Shown here: piece by piece, positions 17,028 to 26,508 of the stretch
How the letters are laid out: each line of letters opens with the position of its first letter
Position numbering within the stretch: the stretch's first letter is position 1
Assembly (NCBI GenBank): GCA_910586535.1
Contig: CAJUHS010000001.1
Span: 60,386 to 124,385 of the forward strand
Reading direction: 5' to 3'
DNA: 64,000 bases
Source of the DNA: an uncultured Oscillospiraceae bacterium
Lineage (GTDB): Bacteria; Bacillota; Clostridia; Oscillospirales; Ruminococcaceae
The notes under the pieces: generated by a model
What the model was told of the DNA's origin: nothing
The model's database searches: none
What the model saw: only the letters and a program-made list of their open reading frames with translations
Position numbers and translations under genes: made by a program

Positions 17028-17990
17028 TCAACCCTTCCTGTCGCTGTACGCCTTTTCATACGCCTTGATTATATCCTGAACAAGCTTATGGCGTACAACA
17101 TCCTTTTCTGTAAACCTTGTTATGCTTATATCGTCAATATTTTTCAATACGTGCATCGCGTCGATAAGTCCCGATTTTCTGCTGTCGGGCAGGTCTATCT
17201 GGGTAACGTCACCGGTTATGACCATTTTGCTGTTGAAGCCCAGACGCGTGAGAAACATCTTTATCTGCTCGCGGGTAGTATTCTGAGCCTCGTCAAGAAT
17301 AATAAACGAATCGTCCAGAGTACGTCCCCTCATGTAGGCAAGGGGCGCAACCTCTATGCTGCCGCGCTCCATATGCTTCGCAAAGGTCTCAGCGCCGAAC
17401 ATATCGAAAAGAGCGTCGTAAAGCGGACGCAGATACGGGTCTACCTTATTCTGCAAATCACCCGGCAGAAATCCAAGCTTTTCTCCAGCCTCCACAGCTG
17501 GACGGGTAAGGATTATCTTCGTTATCTCATGGGCTCTGAACGCCTTTACCGCCATAGCCACCGCAAGATAGGTCTTTCCAGTACCTGCGGGACCGACTCC
17601 CATTACCACCGTGTTTTTGGCGATAGCGTCCACATATTTTTTCTGACCGAGAGTTTTAGCCTTAACGACCTTTCCGCTTGTGGTAACGCATATCCCGCCG
17701 TCAGCAAGCTGAGTCACCTGCTGGACTATCCCCTCGTCCACCATGGAATTAATATATCTTATATTCTGTTCCGTAATTTTTTCACCGCTTTTCACCAGCC
17801 TGAGAAGCGCCTCCACCGCAGTCTTTGCATTGGAGACGTTTGGCTCGTCGCCGCTTATTCTTATATCGTTTCCCCTGTTAAGCACTGCCACATTATACTG
17901 TCTTTGAAGCAGATTGATATTTTCATCGTAATTTCCGAAAAGCTCTATCGCGTGCTCAATATTTTCCAGATTTATTATAACTTCTGCCAT
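17028..17990 (-). CDS. phoH: PhoH-like ATPase
   Basis: A 320-residue NTPase of the PhoH family, linked to RNA metabolism and found beside ybeY in most bacteria. The N-terminal KH-like part carries VLNRGNDIRISGDEPNV. Walker A is GVGPAGTGKTYLAVAMAV (about residue 130) and Walker B is SFIILDEAQNTT. The start MAEVIINLENIEH at 17990 follows an AGAGGTG site; the longer frame from 18026 is rejected. Confidence 0.94.
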   Translation of the reverse strand: MAEVIINLENIEHAIELFGNYDENINLLQRQYNVAVLNRGNDIRISGDEPNVSNAKTAVEALLRLVKSGEKITEQNIRYINSMVDEGIVQQVTQLADGGICVTTSGKVVKAKTLGQKKYVDAIAKNTVVMGVGPAGTGKTYLAVAMAVKAFRAHEITKIILTRPAVEAGEKLGFLPGDLQNKVDPYLRPLYDALFDMFGAETFAKHMERGSIEVAPLAYMRGRTLDDSFIILDEAQNTTREQIKMFLTRLGFNSKMVITGDVTQIDLPDSRKSGLIDAMHVLKNIDDISITRFTEKDVVRHKLVQDIIKAYEKAYSDRKG

Positions 17991-18109
17991 TTGTACACCT
18001 CTGCAAGTAAAATTCTGAATATACATTTATATTATAACACATATTTTCCCAAAATAAAAGAGGTAATCATCATTTTATACGACTTTTTAAGTTTTCGCAG
18101 ATTTTCGTA

Positions 18110-19288
18110 TTACGACGGCTGTTTTGCCATGATCTCCCTGGTAACGCCTATATCGCTCTCAAGAGTGTACTTTACCACGGCTTTGGCTTCGCCGCTGTCT
18201 TCCGAAAAAAAGACCTCCTTGTCCACAACGGTTATGTCCTCGCCATCGAAGAAATTGCGCTCATAAAGACTGATCTTATCCTCCAGAATAGTTTTTGCCT
18301 GCTCCGGACTGTAGCTTACGGGCACAATATCGTACGGCTTATATTCGGCAGTCACTATCCCGACGGGAAACTTAATTCCCCACAGCTCGGCATAGCGCGT
18401 TTCTTCGTCGTACTCATAATTTCCGAAGTTGTTTTTTCCGATATAGAGAGGTATCTCCAGTCCGAAAAAACAAATCTTTTTTTTCACAAGCTTATCGCCG
18501 TAGTCGAAACGCTCGTCCTCAAATGCTTGCCTGAAAACAGCTTTTTCCGTATACCTGCCTATTACTTCTCCCATTGAATGAGCAAAATATACCCCGCCCT
18601 TGCCGTCGTCAACTGTGCCGCTTATAAGCAGATCTCCCTTTTTTACTCCGTCATTGAGCATTCTGACAAGCATACCCATATGCACGTTTTTTATTTCAAC
18701 TATCTGCGCGTCGCGGGACGACACGATATTACAGGGTACAGATGTAGGAACAATATCAGGGAACTCCCCTATCTCGCTTATTTCCGCCTGTATTTTGCAC
18801 CCCTTAGACCGCAGGCCTACCCACGCGATATCGTCCGACGAGGATACTATCCGTCTCTCCGCCTCCCTCAGATCCACCGACGGTATAAATGCGCCTATGC
18901 GTATCCCCTGATCCCTGAGCAGCGAGATCACCTGCTTGTCGGAAAGCGTTTCGTTCCCGTACACCTCCACGATCATAACCACATTGGACAGATACGCAAC
19001 CATAGCAAAAGCCAGAACAAGTCCTATCAGCATACCCGTCCTGCGCCGGTATTTCCTTACAGTAAATACCCCGCCCCTTTTGGAATGTACGCAAAGCTGC
19101 GCCCCAAGTCTTTCGGCAGTCCTTTTTACCTCGTCAAAATCAGCTCTGTAAACGTCTCCGTATATTTTTCCGCTCTCCAGCCTAATATCAGATACCGATA
19201 CAGGGCTCTCCCTCAGCATATTTACAAAAGCTTCTGGCTCCGGAGCCACCGCTTCAAAAGTTATTATCCCGCGTATGTTGTCGAACAT
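18110..19288 (-). CDS. yqfD: Sporulation protein YqfD
   Basis: A 392-residue membrane protein of the YqfD family. There is a membrane segment at about residues 88 to 110 (MLIGLVLAFAMVAYLSNVVMI), followed by a POTRA-like portion (VEVYGNETLSDKQVISLLRDQGIRIGAF) and a large extracytoplasmic domain (VPCNIVSSRDAQIVEIKNVHMG, VKKGDLLISGTV). In Bacillus the gene is expressed in the mother cell with yqfC; here too it sits directly behind yqfC and before phoH. Its role in sporulation is indirect and not well defined. Confidence 0.9.
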   Translation of the reverse strand: MFDNIRGIITFEAVAPEPEAFVNMLRESPVSVSDIRLESGKIYGDVYRADFDEVKRTAERLGAQLCVHSKRGGVFTVRKYRRRTGMLIGLVLAFAMVAYLSNVVMIVEVYGNETLSDKQVISLLRDQGIRIGAFIPSVDLREAERRIVSSSDDIAWVGLRSKGCKIQAEISEIGEFPDIVPTSVPCNIVSSRDAQIVEIKNVHMGMLVRMLNDGVKKGDLLISGTVDDGKGGVYFAHSMGEVIGRYTEKAVFRQAFEDERFDYGDKLVKKKICFFGLEIPLYIGKNNFGNYEYDEETRYAELWGIKFPVGIVTAEYKPYDIVPVSYSPEQAKTILEDKISLYERNFFDGEDITVVDKEVFFSEDSGEAKAVVKYTLESDIGVTREIMAKQPS

Positions 19289-19308
19289 CTGGCATACCTC
19301 CTTTTACA

Positions 19309-19638
19309 TTATGACTTTCCGTACGGTTCACTCTGTTTAATCTGTTCAGTCTGTCCGGTTTGTCCGCACGGCTCAAATTCCACCGAGGAGAAGCTGCCGT
19401 TCACAACTATACCGTCGGTGTTGTAATCCGATATGCTTAAACCGCTCCCCCAGATGCTGACGATTAGCGTAGCAGTCCGTATCTTCACCCGCACGTCGTT
19501 GTACTCCAGTATCTTTTTACAGTTTTCTATTTCCATGTGAGTATTGTCGGTAAGAGCCATGTATGTGTTAAGGTACGCCTTGTCCCTGACAAATTTTGAG
19601 ACGATCCTGCCGTATCTGCTTTTCAGTTTGCCGTTCAT
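19309..19638 (-). CDS. yqfC: Sporulation protein YqfC (YabP/YqfC family)
   Basis: A 109-residue protein of the YabP/YqfC family. The family core MEIENCKKILEYNDVRVKIRTATLIVSIWGSGLSISDYNTDGI (written here only as positions 35 to 78) contains the typical E-N-C-K-x-I-x-E-Y and W-G-x-x-L motifs. The C-terminal tail is rich in Q, T, S and P and looks unordered. It starts the minus-strand yqfC-yqfD unit and is divergent from a YlbJ-like gene. Confidence 0.85.
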   Translation of the reverse strand: MNGKLKSRYGRIVSKFVRDKAYLNTYMALTDNTHMEIENCKKILEYNDVRVKIRTATLIVSIWGSGLSISDYNTDGIVVNGSFSSVEFEPCGQTGQTEQIKQSEPYGKS

Positions 19639-19760
19639 TTTCCATCGCCTTTCAAAAAATCTCTTGAATAAATTATATTGCCGCTTTTTTTTTCATATAC
19701 TTTATCGGGACAAAAACCCGTAAACAAATGAAAAATTTACATATGACTCGGAGCGGTAAT

Positions 19761-20849
19761 ATGAGATCGAAATTCAAAAATTTTATTGCGGGCGTACTGA
19801 CCGTGTTCTACATGGTTTTACTGGTCGTTTTCGTCGGAGACGTGGGAGAAGCCGTCCTGAAGTCGCTCAGGGTATGCTTTGAAGTGATGATACCGTCGCT
19901 GTACGCTTTTATGATAGCTTCCGGTTTCGTTGTTTCCTCGAATCTTTATACAGTCCTAAGCAAGCCGTTCGGACTTGTTTCAAGATACATATTCCGTATA
20001 CCTCCAGAATATTTTTCGGTATTCCTTATCGGCAGCATTGGAGGATACCCCGTTGGAGCAAAGCTTCTGTCGGAGCTGTACGATAACGGAAAGATCGACA
20101 AGGATACCGCAGAACGTATGCTTTCCTACTGTTACCTTGCGGGTCCCGCCTTTATCTGCGGCATAGCGGGAATAAAGCTTTTTTCAAGCGTTAAAATCGG
20201 ACTGATAATTTTCGCGTCAATAATCAGCTCAAATCTTATTATTGCTGCTGTGAGCGGATCAGGGCGTCCGATTCCCCCCAGAAGCGCAGCCGCAGCAAAA
20301 CTTGATATGTCCGCAGAAAAGCTTATTAGCTCGGTTTACGGCGGAGCAAAGGGAATGTTTTCAATATGCGCAATAATTGTATTTTTTTCCACAATTATCT
20401 GTATCCTCGATAAATCGGGAGCGCTGATATTCATTTCCCAAAAGGCGTCCGACCTAACGGGAATGAAATACAGCGACGCAAACGCCGCGGTAAGAGCTGT
20501 AATTGAGATCAGCAACATATCCTCCCTGTCCCGCGGAGACCGCAGTCTTATACCGTTGGCTGCTTCCCTGCTTTCATTCGGAGGAATCTGCGTTCTTATG
20601 CAGGTCAGAGGTTTTTTAAATGAACAGCTGTCTACAAAACGTTTTTATTTTTTCAGAGTTTTTTCAATATTTATTTCATATTTTTTGTGTAAACTCTATG
20701 TAGAAGTATTTGAGCCCGGATACGTTCTGACGTCTTTACCATCACGAACGGCAGTTCGTCAAAGTTCACCAATTCCTACGCTGTTTTTGTTAATTATGAC
20801 AATTTTATTATTATCAAATATTTCTATAGAAAAAAAGAAAAAAGTATGA
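19761..20849 (+). CDS. YlbJ-like integral membrane protein
   Basis: About 362 residues with many hydrophobic segments (VLTVFYMVLLVVFVGDV, LYAFMIASGFVV, VFLIGSIGGYPVGAKL, IGLIIFASIISSNLIIAA and others). It resembles the sporulation membrane protein YlbJ and the nucleoside-transporter gate family: the GGYPVGAKLLSELYDNGKI and CYLAGPAFICGIAG stretches are characteristic. The start at 19761 has GGAG 9 bases upstream; the upstream ATG at 19728 has none. It is divergent from yqfC, another sporulation gene. Probably a spore-formation membrane protein; the substrate is unknown. Confidence 0.75.
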   Translation: MRSKFKNFIAGVLTVFYMVLLVVFVGDVGEAVLKSLRVCFEVMIPSLYAFMIASGFVVSSNLYTVLSKPFGLVSRYIFRIPPEYFSVFLIGSIGGYPVGAKLLSELYDNGKIDKDTAERMLSYCYLAGPAFICGIAGIKLFSSVKIGLIIFASIISSNLIIAAVSGSGRPIPPRSAAAAKLDMSAEKLISSVYGGAKGMFSICAIIVFFSTIICILDKSGALIFISQKASDLTGMKYSDANAAVRAVIEISNISSLSRGDRSLIPLAASLLSFGGICVLMQVRGFLNEQLSTKRFYFFRVFSIFISYFLCKLYVEVFEPGYVLTSLPSRTAVRQSSPIPTLFLLIMTILLLSNISIEKKKKV

Positions 20850-20904
20850 TATAATAGTAGTAAAGATGTAAATAAATTTTTACTGGTAGAAAGGAATGTT
20901 ATTT

Positions 20905-21114
20905 ATGGCAAAAAAGAAATATTTTGGCGCAGATATCCCTCCCCAGTGTCAGTACTGCAACTTTGGTACGCGCGCTAAGGACGGCGGAAAGGTTCTCTGT
21001 GAAAAAAGAGGTCTTGTAAACGGGGATTCATCGTGCCCTAAATACATATACTCTCCATTAAAGCGTATTCCGGTCAAGCAGCTCCATATTCCCGGAAATT
21101 TCGACGACGAGTGA
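20905..21114 (+). CDS. Small cysteine-rich (zinc-ribbon-like) protein
   Basis: A 69-residue protein starting MAKKKYFGADIPPQC. Four cysteines (CQYCNFG ... LCEKRG ... SSCPKY) suggest a small metal-binding knuckle. It has an AAAGGA site 11 bases upstream of the ATG at 20905, and a TATAAT-like sequence lies about 50 bases upstream. The family is common in Ruminococcaceae but uncharacterised, to my knowledge. Confidence 0.65.
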   Translation: MAKKKYFGADIPPQCQYCNFGTRAKDGGKVLCEKRGLVNGDSSCPKYIYSPLKRIPVKQLHIPGNFDDE

Positions 21115-21221
21115 TACATTCAAAATATCTTTTTTTAAGAAATCAAAACAGTACAAAATTTAAAATAAAAAAACTGTATTTGTATTTCTGTTCTGCACAA
21201 TTTTTTGAATGATGAATGCGT

Positions 21222-21330
21222 GTGAACTTAATCGGTAAAAAGAGCCTCCTATGGTAAAACAAATACCACAGGAGGCTTATCATTTATGACAAGAAGCTGC
21301 ATACATATACAAAAATATTTTTATGGATTG
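21222..21330 (+). mobile_element. Relic of an IS3-family element, 5' end only
   Basis: A TGAAC...GGTAAAAAG end, a hairpin AGCCTCCTATGGTA / TACCACAGGAGGCT (21243-21276) and the reading frame start ATGACAAGAAGCTGCATAC (MTRSCIHIQKY, stop soon after) line up point for point with the 5' end of the complete IS at 60763 (hairpin GCCTCCTATGGTA / ACCATAGGAGG, then MAREYRHIQQY). The frame stops after about 17 codons and the rest of the element is gone. The hairpin alone would otherwise be read as a terminator. Confidence 0.7.
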
Positions 21331-21487
21331 CTATAATCAGACAAACATTATAGCATTATTTTTTATTATAAATCTTTTTGCTATGTTGTTCAATGCCATT
21401 TAAAGTTAAATTTGATGAACTATTCTGCACGTATAAAATCTTCCAAAAATATTATTATTATTTTTCAAAGTTTTTGAGTTAATTTAC

Positions 21488-21516
21488 TTGAAAAACAATT
21501 TTAGGTATGATATAAT
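21488..21516 (+). promoter_or_regulatory. Promoter of the GH31 operon
   Basis: TTGAAA (21488-21493) and TATAAT (21511-21516) with a 17-base spacer, 36 bases upstream of the GH31 start. The bases from 21331 to 21487 are AT-rich with no gene seen. Confidence 0.8.
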
Positions 21517-21552
21517 TGCTTTCAACTCAAAACCGAAAGGAGCGGATATACT

Positions 21553-23520
21553 ATGGGTAAAATAATTATATCTGAAAACAGTATCGGTTTTTCCATGCGG
21601 GACGAGATACTGATCGCAGAGGCATATGCCGAAAATTGCATACGTGTGCGCTCAACGAGAAACGGCAGGTTTTCCGATGAACGCTGGACTCTTAACGAAC
21701 CTGTTAAAACATCGGTTACTATTGATGAAAAGGACGGCTGCGCTTCGCTGCAAACCGGCATTCTGAAAGCGGAGATATCTCAGGGCTGGAACACTTACAA
21801 TCTGGCATTTTACAAAAACGGACAGCAGATACTGCGAACGACCGAAGAGGGAGACGCAGTGCGCAGGTTCAGTCACCGGGAGGGGGATCTGTACCGAGCA
21901 CGGGCTTTGTTTGCGGCGAGAGAAGACGAGCATTTTTACGGTCTTGGTCAGGAACAGCAGGACTGGTTTGACCGCAAGCACGGTTCATACGAACTTATTC
22001 ACTATAACACTAAATCGGTGATACCGTTTTTGTATTCGTCGCTTGGCTACGGTTTTCTGTGGAACAATCCTTCCCAGGGAAGATGCGAGCTTTCCAAAAA
22101 CCACACCTTATGGCAGGCAGACTGCGCATATCAGACAGACTACCTTATTCTTGCTGGGGATACGCCTGCCGAAGTCATGAAGCTGTACTGCGATCTGACG
22201 GGATATGCGCCGAAGCTTCCCGAATGGGCTGTTGGCTTCTGGCAAAGCAAGCTGCGGTATGAAAGTCAGGAGGACTTGCTGGAGGTCGCCCGCGAGTACA
22301 AAAAGCGTGGTATACCGCTTGACGCAATCGTCATAGATTATTTCCATTGGACGGAGCAGGGCGAATGGGAATTTGACCCGTCGCTGTGGAACGATCCGAA
22401 GTCTATGTGCCGCGAGCTTCGTGAAATGGGAATAAACCCAGTAGTGTCGATATGGCCGACGATAAATCCGAACAGCAAGTATTACTCCGAAATGAACGAG
22501 CGGAATATGCTTGTACGGACAGAAAACGGACAGTACGGTACATTTGAGTTTTACGGTCAGCAAACATTTATCGACGTTACAAATCCGCAGACGTGCGAGT
22601 TCGTTTGGGACAAGGCAAGAAAAAATTATTATGACTGCGGAATAAAAACGTTTTGGCTGGACGAAGCAGAGCCGGAGGTACACCCTCAGCAGTTCGACAA
22701 CCTGAAATTCTACCTTGGCAACGGCGGGCAGACTGCTTTGCTGTATCCGTATTACTACTCAAAATGCTTTTATGACGGGTTGAAAGCCGAGGGAGAGAAA
22801 GAGATCGCGATACTGACGAGAGCGGCGTTTATCGGCAGTCAGAAATTCGGCGCTATCGTCTGGAACGGCGATATCGGTTCCAATTTTACGGCATTAAGAC
22901 AGAGCGTTGTGTCCGGACTTTCAATGGCGATGTGCGGTATCCCCTGGTGGAACAGCGACATAGGCGGCTTTTGGGGCGGCGACATTGAAAGCGATTATTT
23001 CAGGGAACTTATCGTACGCTGGTTCCAGTTCGGACTTTTCAGTCCTGTAATGCGTCTGCACGGTTCGCGCATGAAAACAAAGGGACAAATCGACCGTCAC
23101 CCCGGCGTTAAGGAATCAAGCGGAGGCGATAATGAAATATGGAGCTTCGGAGAGAGAAATTACGGGATAATCAAGTCCCTTATCGAGCTGCGTGAACGGC
23201 TCAAACCATATATACTTAACGCTATGAACGAAGCTGCGGAAAAGGGAACTCCCGTTATGCGCCCGATGTTTTTCGACTTTTACGGCGACCCTGTCTGCTA
23301 TGAGCTTGACGACCAGTATATGTTCGGTTCTGATATACTTTTTGCGCCCATATTGAATCAAGGTCAGACGGTCAGAAGCGTTTACCTCCCCGAGGGAGAA
23401 TGGGTGCGCACCTCAGACAAGTCGGTTCACAACGGCGGCGGACGTATCGACTGCACCGCCGAAATTGACGAATTTATCGCCTTTGTGAGAAAGGGCGCAG
23501 AAGTATTAAGTTGCTTTTAA
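21553..23520 (+). CDS. Glycoside hydrolase family 31 (alpha-xylosidase/alpha-glucosidase)
   Basis: A 655-residue cytoplasmic enzyme (no signal peptide). The N-terminal beta-sandwich is followed by a TIM barrel with the nucleophile Asp in TFWLDEAEPE (about residue 375) and the acid/base Asp in WNGDIGSNF (about 440). Further family marks are IVIDYFHWTEQGEWEFDP and GIPWWNSDIGGFWGG. The W-L-D-E-A-E-P-E form is typical of alpha-xylosidases acting on xyloglucan oligosaccharides, but an alpha-glucosidase is possible. First gene of an operon with a serine hydrolase and an esterase, next to a GH5 endoglucanase: together these suggest xyloglucan or a similar hemicellulose as substrate. Confidence 0.9.
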   Translation: MGKIIISENSIGFSMRDEILIAEAYAENCIRVRSTRNGRFSDERWTLNEPVKTSVTIDEKDGCASLQTGILKAEISQGWNTYNLAFYKNGQQILRTTEEGDAVRRFSHREGDLYRARALFAAREDEHFYGLGQEQQDWFDRKHGSYELIHYNTKSVIPFLYSSLGYGFLWNNPSQGRCELSKNHTLWQADCAYQTDYLILAGDTPAEVMKLYCDLTGYAPKLPEWAVGFWQSKLRYESQEDLLEVAREYKKRGIPLDAIVIDYFHWTEQGEWEFDPSLWNDPKSMCRELREMGINPVVSIWPTINPNSKYYSEMNERNMLVRTENGQYGTFEFYGQQTFIDVTNPQTCEFVWDKARKNYYDCGIKTFWLDEAEPEVHPQQFDNLKFYLGNGGQTALLYPYYYSKCFYDGLKAEGEKEIAILTRAAFIGSQKFGAIVWNGDIGSNFTALRQSVVSGLSMAMCGIPWWNSDIGGFWGGDIESDYFRELIVRWFQFGLFSPVMRLHGSRMKTKGQIDRHPGVKESSGGDNEIWSFGERNYGIIKSLIELRERLKPYILNAMNEAAEKGTPVMRPMFFDFYGDPVCYELDDQYMFGSDILFAPILNQGQTVRSVYLPEGEWVRTSDKSVHNGGGRIDCTAEIDEFIAFVRKGAEVLSCF

Positions 23521-23534
23521 AAAGGAGTATTTTC

Positions 23535-24707
23535 ATGAAAAATAAAATTGACGGGCTTTTGAAAATTGCCGTGGAAAAAGGTGACACGGCAGGAGCTAAC
23601 GTCCTTGTTTTAAAGGACGGAAATGAGGTCGCCTATTGCGAAAGCGGTTTTCGCGATATAGAAAATAACGTTCCTATAACGCGCGACACGATTTTCAGAC
23701 TGTACTCCCAGACAAAACCTATTACTGCTGCGGCGGTAATGCTGCTTGTTTCGCAGGGAAAAATTGATCTGAACTCATGGCTTTCAGACTACATGCCGGA
23801 ATACGCGGATATGTACGTAAATATCGGCGGAGAACGCCGCCCCGCCGCAAATCATATTACTGCGGGTATGCTTATGAACATGAGTTCGGGGATCGCCTAT
23901 CCCGACGGAAGCAGCGAGGGCGGCAGACAGAGCGGCGAGGTCTTTTGGACAATAGAAAACCGTCTTTTTTCCGACAATCCCGTTACTACTGCGGAGTTTG
24001 CGGAAATGACATCCCAAAACGATTTGTGCTTCGAGCCGGGGGAACAGTTTATGTACGGCGCTTCGGCGGATATTCTCGGAGCGCTCGTCGAAAAGGTCAG
24101 CGGCATGTCATTCCGCGATTTTCTGAGGGCAAATTTCTTTGAACCTATGGACATGAACGATACGGATTTTTATGTTCCTGCCGAAAAATCGGCGCGGCTG
24201 GCAAAGGTTTACGACTACTCCGAAAACGGTCTTGCCGAGGTCAAGACCAATCATCTGGGTCTGCGGTACGAGCGTGATACTATTCCTGCGTTCCAGTCCG
24301 GAGGTGCGGGACTTTGCTCCACACTTGACGACTATGCAAAATTTGCTTCAATGCTTTTGAATGGTGGACAGCACGGCGGCAAGCGCATTATGCCAGAAGC
24401 CGCGGTTAGACTGCTGACACGCGGAGGCCGGCTGCCCCGCGGCAAGGAAAAGCATTTGCAGGAATGCTGGAGCTGGATGTCAGGCTATACCTACGGTAAC
24501 TTAATGCGGGTGTGCGAGGACGAAAGCCGCGCCATGCTGTTTTCCTCAAATGGGGAGTACGGCTGGGACGGCTGGCTGGGCACGTTCTTTTCCAACGAGC
24601 CTGCCCACGGTATCACACTGCTTTTCGGCACTCAGCAGGTCGGCATAGGCAGAACGGGAACGCTGGTACGAAGCATAAAAAATGTTGTTATGAGCGAGCT
24701 TGCATAA
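23535..24707 (+). CDS. Serine hydrolase, beta-lactamase class C/esterase family
   Basis: A 390-residue protein of the class C beta-lactamase-like serine hydrolase fold, without a signal peptide. The nucleophile motif S-x-x-K is in RLYSQTKPITAAAVM (about residue 62) and the Y-x-[NS]-like motif in FMYGASADILGALVEK. Family marks include LVSQGKIDLNSWLSDYMPEY. The start at 23535 has AAGGAG 7 bases upstream. In glycoside-utilisation loci such proteins are usually esterases rather than lactamases. It begins 14 bases after the GH31 gene and is co-transcribed. Confidence 0.85.
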   Translation: MKNKIDGLLKIAVEKGDTAGANVLVLKDGNEVAYCESGFRDIENNVPITRDTIFRLYSQTKPITAAAVMLLVSQGKIDLNSWLSDYMPEYADMYVNIGGERRPAANHITAGMLMNMSSGIAYPDGSSEGGRQSGEVFWTIENRLFSDNPVTTAEFAEMTSQNDLCFEPGEQFMYGASADILGALVEKVSGMSFRDFLRANFFEPMDMNDTDFYVPAEKSARLAKVYDYSENGLAEVKTNHLGLRYERDTIPAFQSGGAGLCSTLDDYAKFASMLLNGGQHGGKRIMPEAAVRLLTRGGRLPRGKEKHLQECWSWMSGYTYGNLMRVCEDESRAMLFSSNGEYGWDGWLGTFFSNEPAHGITLLFGTQQVGIGRTGTLVRSIKNVVMSELA

Positions 24708-24741
24708 AAAATCTAAAAGTCTAAAAGGAGGACACGTAATT

Positions 24742-25581
24742 ATGTTAGTTGAAAAATTTAAGATCGCCGCGGAGGGTTCTGGCGAAAACGCCAAGCTGCA
24801 AACCTATATCATCGACAGCTCCGAGCAGATGAAATATAACAAGCGTCCGCTTGTGCTTATATGCCCCGGCGGTGGGTACGGGTTTGTAAGCGACCGTGAG
24901 GCGGAGGTAATGGCTTTGCAGTTCACGGCAATGGGCTATCATGCGGCGGTGCTGACCTATTCAACCTATCCTGTCAGGTATCCGACACAGATACTGGAGA
25001 CGGCGCAGGCATGGAAGCTTATACGAGATAATTCCGAAAGGTGGAACGTGCTTCCCGATAAAACGGTTATCCTCGGCTGTTCGGCGGGAGGACATCTTGC
25101 TGCAAGCTATTCGCTTTTCTGCGGGGAAGATTTTGTCACACAGTCAGTGGGAATGACTTCCGATGAGCTTCGTCCCGCGGGAATGATACTTTGCTACCCC
25201 GTTATAACCTCTGGTGAGTTTTCGCACAGGGATTCATTTGCAACGCTGTTAGGCGCCGATTACAATAATCTTCTCGGCACGGAGATTTTAGAAAAGGTCT
25301 CTCTCGAAAAACAGGTCACTGAAAACGCTCCTCCCGCTTTTATATGGCACACCTATACAGACAATGTTGTCCCCGTGGAAAATTCCCTGTTGTTTGCGTC
25401 GGCGCTAAGAAAGCATAATGTAAACTGCGAAATGCACATCTTCCCCGACGGCGGACACGGTTTGGGACTTGCAAGCGAGCTGTCTCAGGACAGCAACGGC
25501 TGGGGCGTGCAGGAGGAATGCAAGGTATGGATTCGGCTTGCCGAAGTATGGATGAAAAATAAATTCGGTATAGGCGAATAG
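24742..25581 (+). CDS. Alpha/beta hydrolase, carbohydrate-esterase-like
   Basis: A 279-residue cytoplasmic hydrolase. The oxyanion region LICPGGGYGFVSDREAE, nucleophile elbow LGCSAGGHLAAS (G-x-S-x-G, about residue 115), a late Asp in HTYTDNVVPVENS and the His in DGGHGLGL complete the triad. It resembles the BD-FAE/acetyl-xylan esterase group of alpha/beta hydrolases that remove acetyl or feruloyl groups from plant glycans. The start at 24742 is set by AAAGGAGG. Third gene of the GH31 operon. Confidence 0.85.
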   Translation: MLVEKFKIAAEGSGENAKLQTYIIDSSEQMKYNKRPLVLICPGGGYGFVSDREAEVMALQFTAMGYHAAVLTYSTYPVRYPTQILETAQAWKLIRDNSERWNVLPDKTVILGCSAGGHLAASYSLFCGEDFVTQSVGMTSDELRPAGMILCYPVITSGEFSHRDSFATLLGADYNNLLGTEILEKVSLEKQVTENAPPAFIWHTYTDNVVPVENSLLFASALRKHNVNCEMHIFPDGGHGLGLASELSQDSNGWGVQEECKVWIRLAEVWMKNKFGIGE

Positions 25582-25620
25582 TATTCCTCAGCATATCAGC
25601 ACATAAGGTCATATGAAATT

Positions 25621-25653
25621 GCACAAAAAGCTGTTTTGACGTGCACAAAAAGT
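25621..25653 (+). promoter_or_regulatory. Direct-repeat operator upstream of the AraC-type gene
   Basis: GCACAAAAAG at 25621-25630 is repeated as GCACAAAAAG starting at 25643, i.e. two helical turns away, with TTTTGACGTGC between. Paired direct repeats at this spacing are typical for AraC-type activators. A related site (GCACAATAAG and TTGACGTGC) lies before the GH5 gene. Confidence 0.55.
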
Positions 25654-25711
25654 CATTGAAAGCCGCATTTTAAAATGGTAAAATAAATTAAAAACAAAAG
25701 GGCGGGATACA

Positions 25712-26497
25712 ATGGAAATAGGTACGATAGGCTATAATCATTCCCACAATTCAGAATTTGTTTTCGACAAACCCAACGGGATAGGCTGTCCTCTTCTTCT
25801 TCTGATAAAAACTCCCGCATTTTTTGAAATTGACGGTGTAAGGCATATCGTCAAAGAAAATTCCTTTATCTTTTTTTCGGGTAAGCTTCCGTGCAAATAC
25901 GGCAGCCTGAACGGCGTGTACACCGACGACTGGATATTCTTCGGCATGAAGCCCGAAGACGAAGAACTATTTTCCAGACTTGAAATACCGGTGGACACAG
26001 TTGTACATCTCGGAAATATCGAGGAGCTTTCCAGAATCGTTCATATCCTCACATATGAACATTATTCTGCCAGCTTTTACCATAGCGAGATTGAGGAACG
26101 TTACGTTGAAATTCTGTTCATGAAGCTCAGCAGGATACTAAAAGATAAATCCTATCTTTCCGACAATGCGCTTTCCGAGCGCAACAACAGGCTTATTCAC
26201 ATCAGAAACCGCATTTATATTGATCCCGAGAGCATTCCCGATGTTGAGGGACTTGCCGCAGAGTCGGGCTTGAGCCGTTCAGGCTTTCAGCATCTGTACA
26301 AAAAGCTGTTCGGAGTAAGCGTTATGACCGATGTTATAAACGGAAGAATTGAAAATGCGAAACGGCTGCTTTCATCAACAAATCTTACCGTAAAGGAAAT
26401 CGCCGTAAAATGCGGTTACGGTAACGAATATAATTTTATGCGGCAGTTCAAAAGCAGATGCGGTCAAACTCCTACCCAGTACAGAAACTGCATATGA
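25712..26497 (+). CDS. AraC-family transcriptional regulator
   Basis: A 261-residue regulator. The N-terminal half is a cupin-like sensor (FFEIDGVRHIVKENSFIFFSG). The C-terminal half has the two HTH motifs: GLAAESGLSRSGFQHLYKKLFG and TVKEIAVKCGYGNEYNFMRQFKSRCGQTPTQYR, which matches the AraC signature. It probably activates the GH31 and GH5 units in response to a sugar, judging from shared operator-like repeats on both sides of its gene. It is monocistronic and ends in a terminator. Confidence 0.93.
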   Translation: MEIGTIGYNHSHNSEFVFDKPNGIGCPLLLLIKTPAFFEIDGVRHIVKENSFIFFSGKLPCKYGSLNGVYTDDWIFFGMKPEDEELFSRLEIPVDTVVHLGNIEELSRIVHILTYEHYSASFYHSEIEERYVEILFMKLSRILKDKSYLSDNALSERNNRLIHIRNRIYIDPESIPDVEGLAAESGLSRSGFQHLYKKLFGVSVMTDVINGRIENAKRLLSSTNLTVKEIAVKCGYGNEYNFMRQFKSRCGQTPTQYRNCI

Positions 26498-26508
26498 ATA
26501 TGTATTTA

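Noticed and set aside
17016..18266. Long plus-strand frame opposite phoH
   Set aside because: phoH is unambiguous on the other strand; no ribosome site or family match for the plus-strand frame.
21243..21280. Simple terminator after the 20905 gene
   Set aside because: The hairpin and the following codons match the 5' end of the IS3-type element; it may still terminate transcripts, but its origin is an IS.
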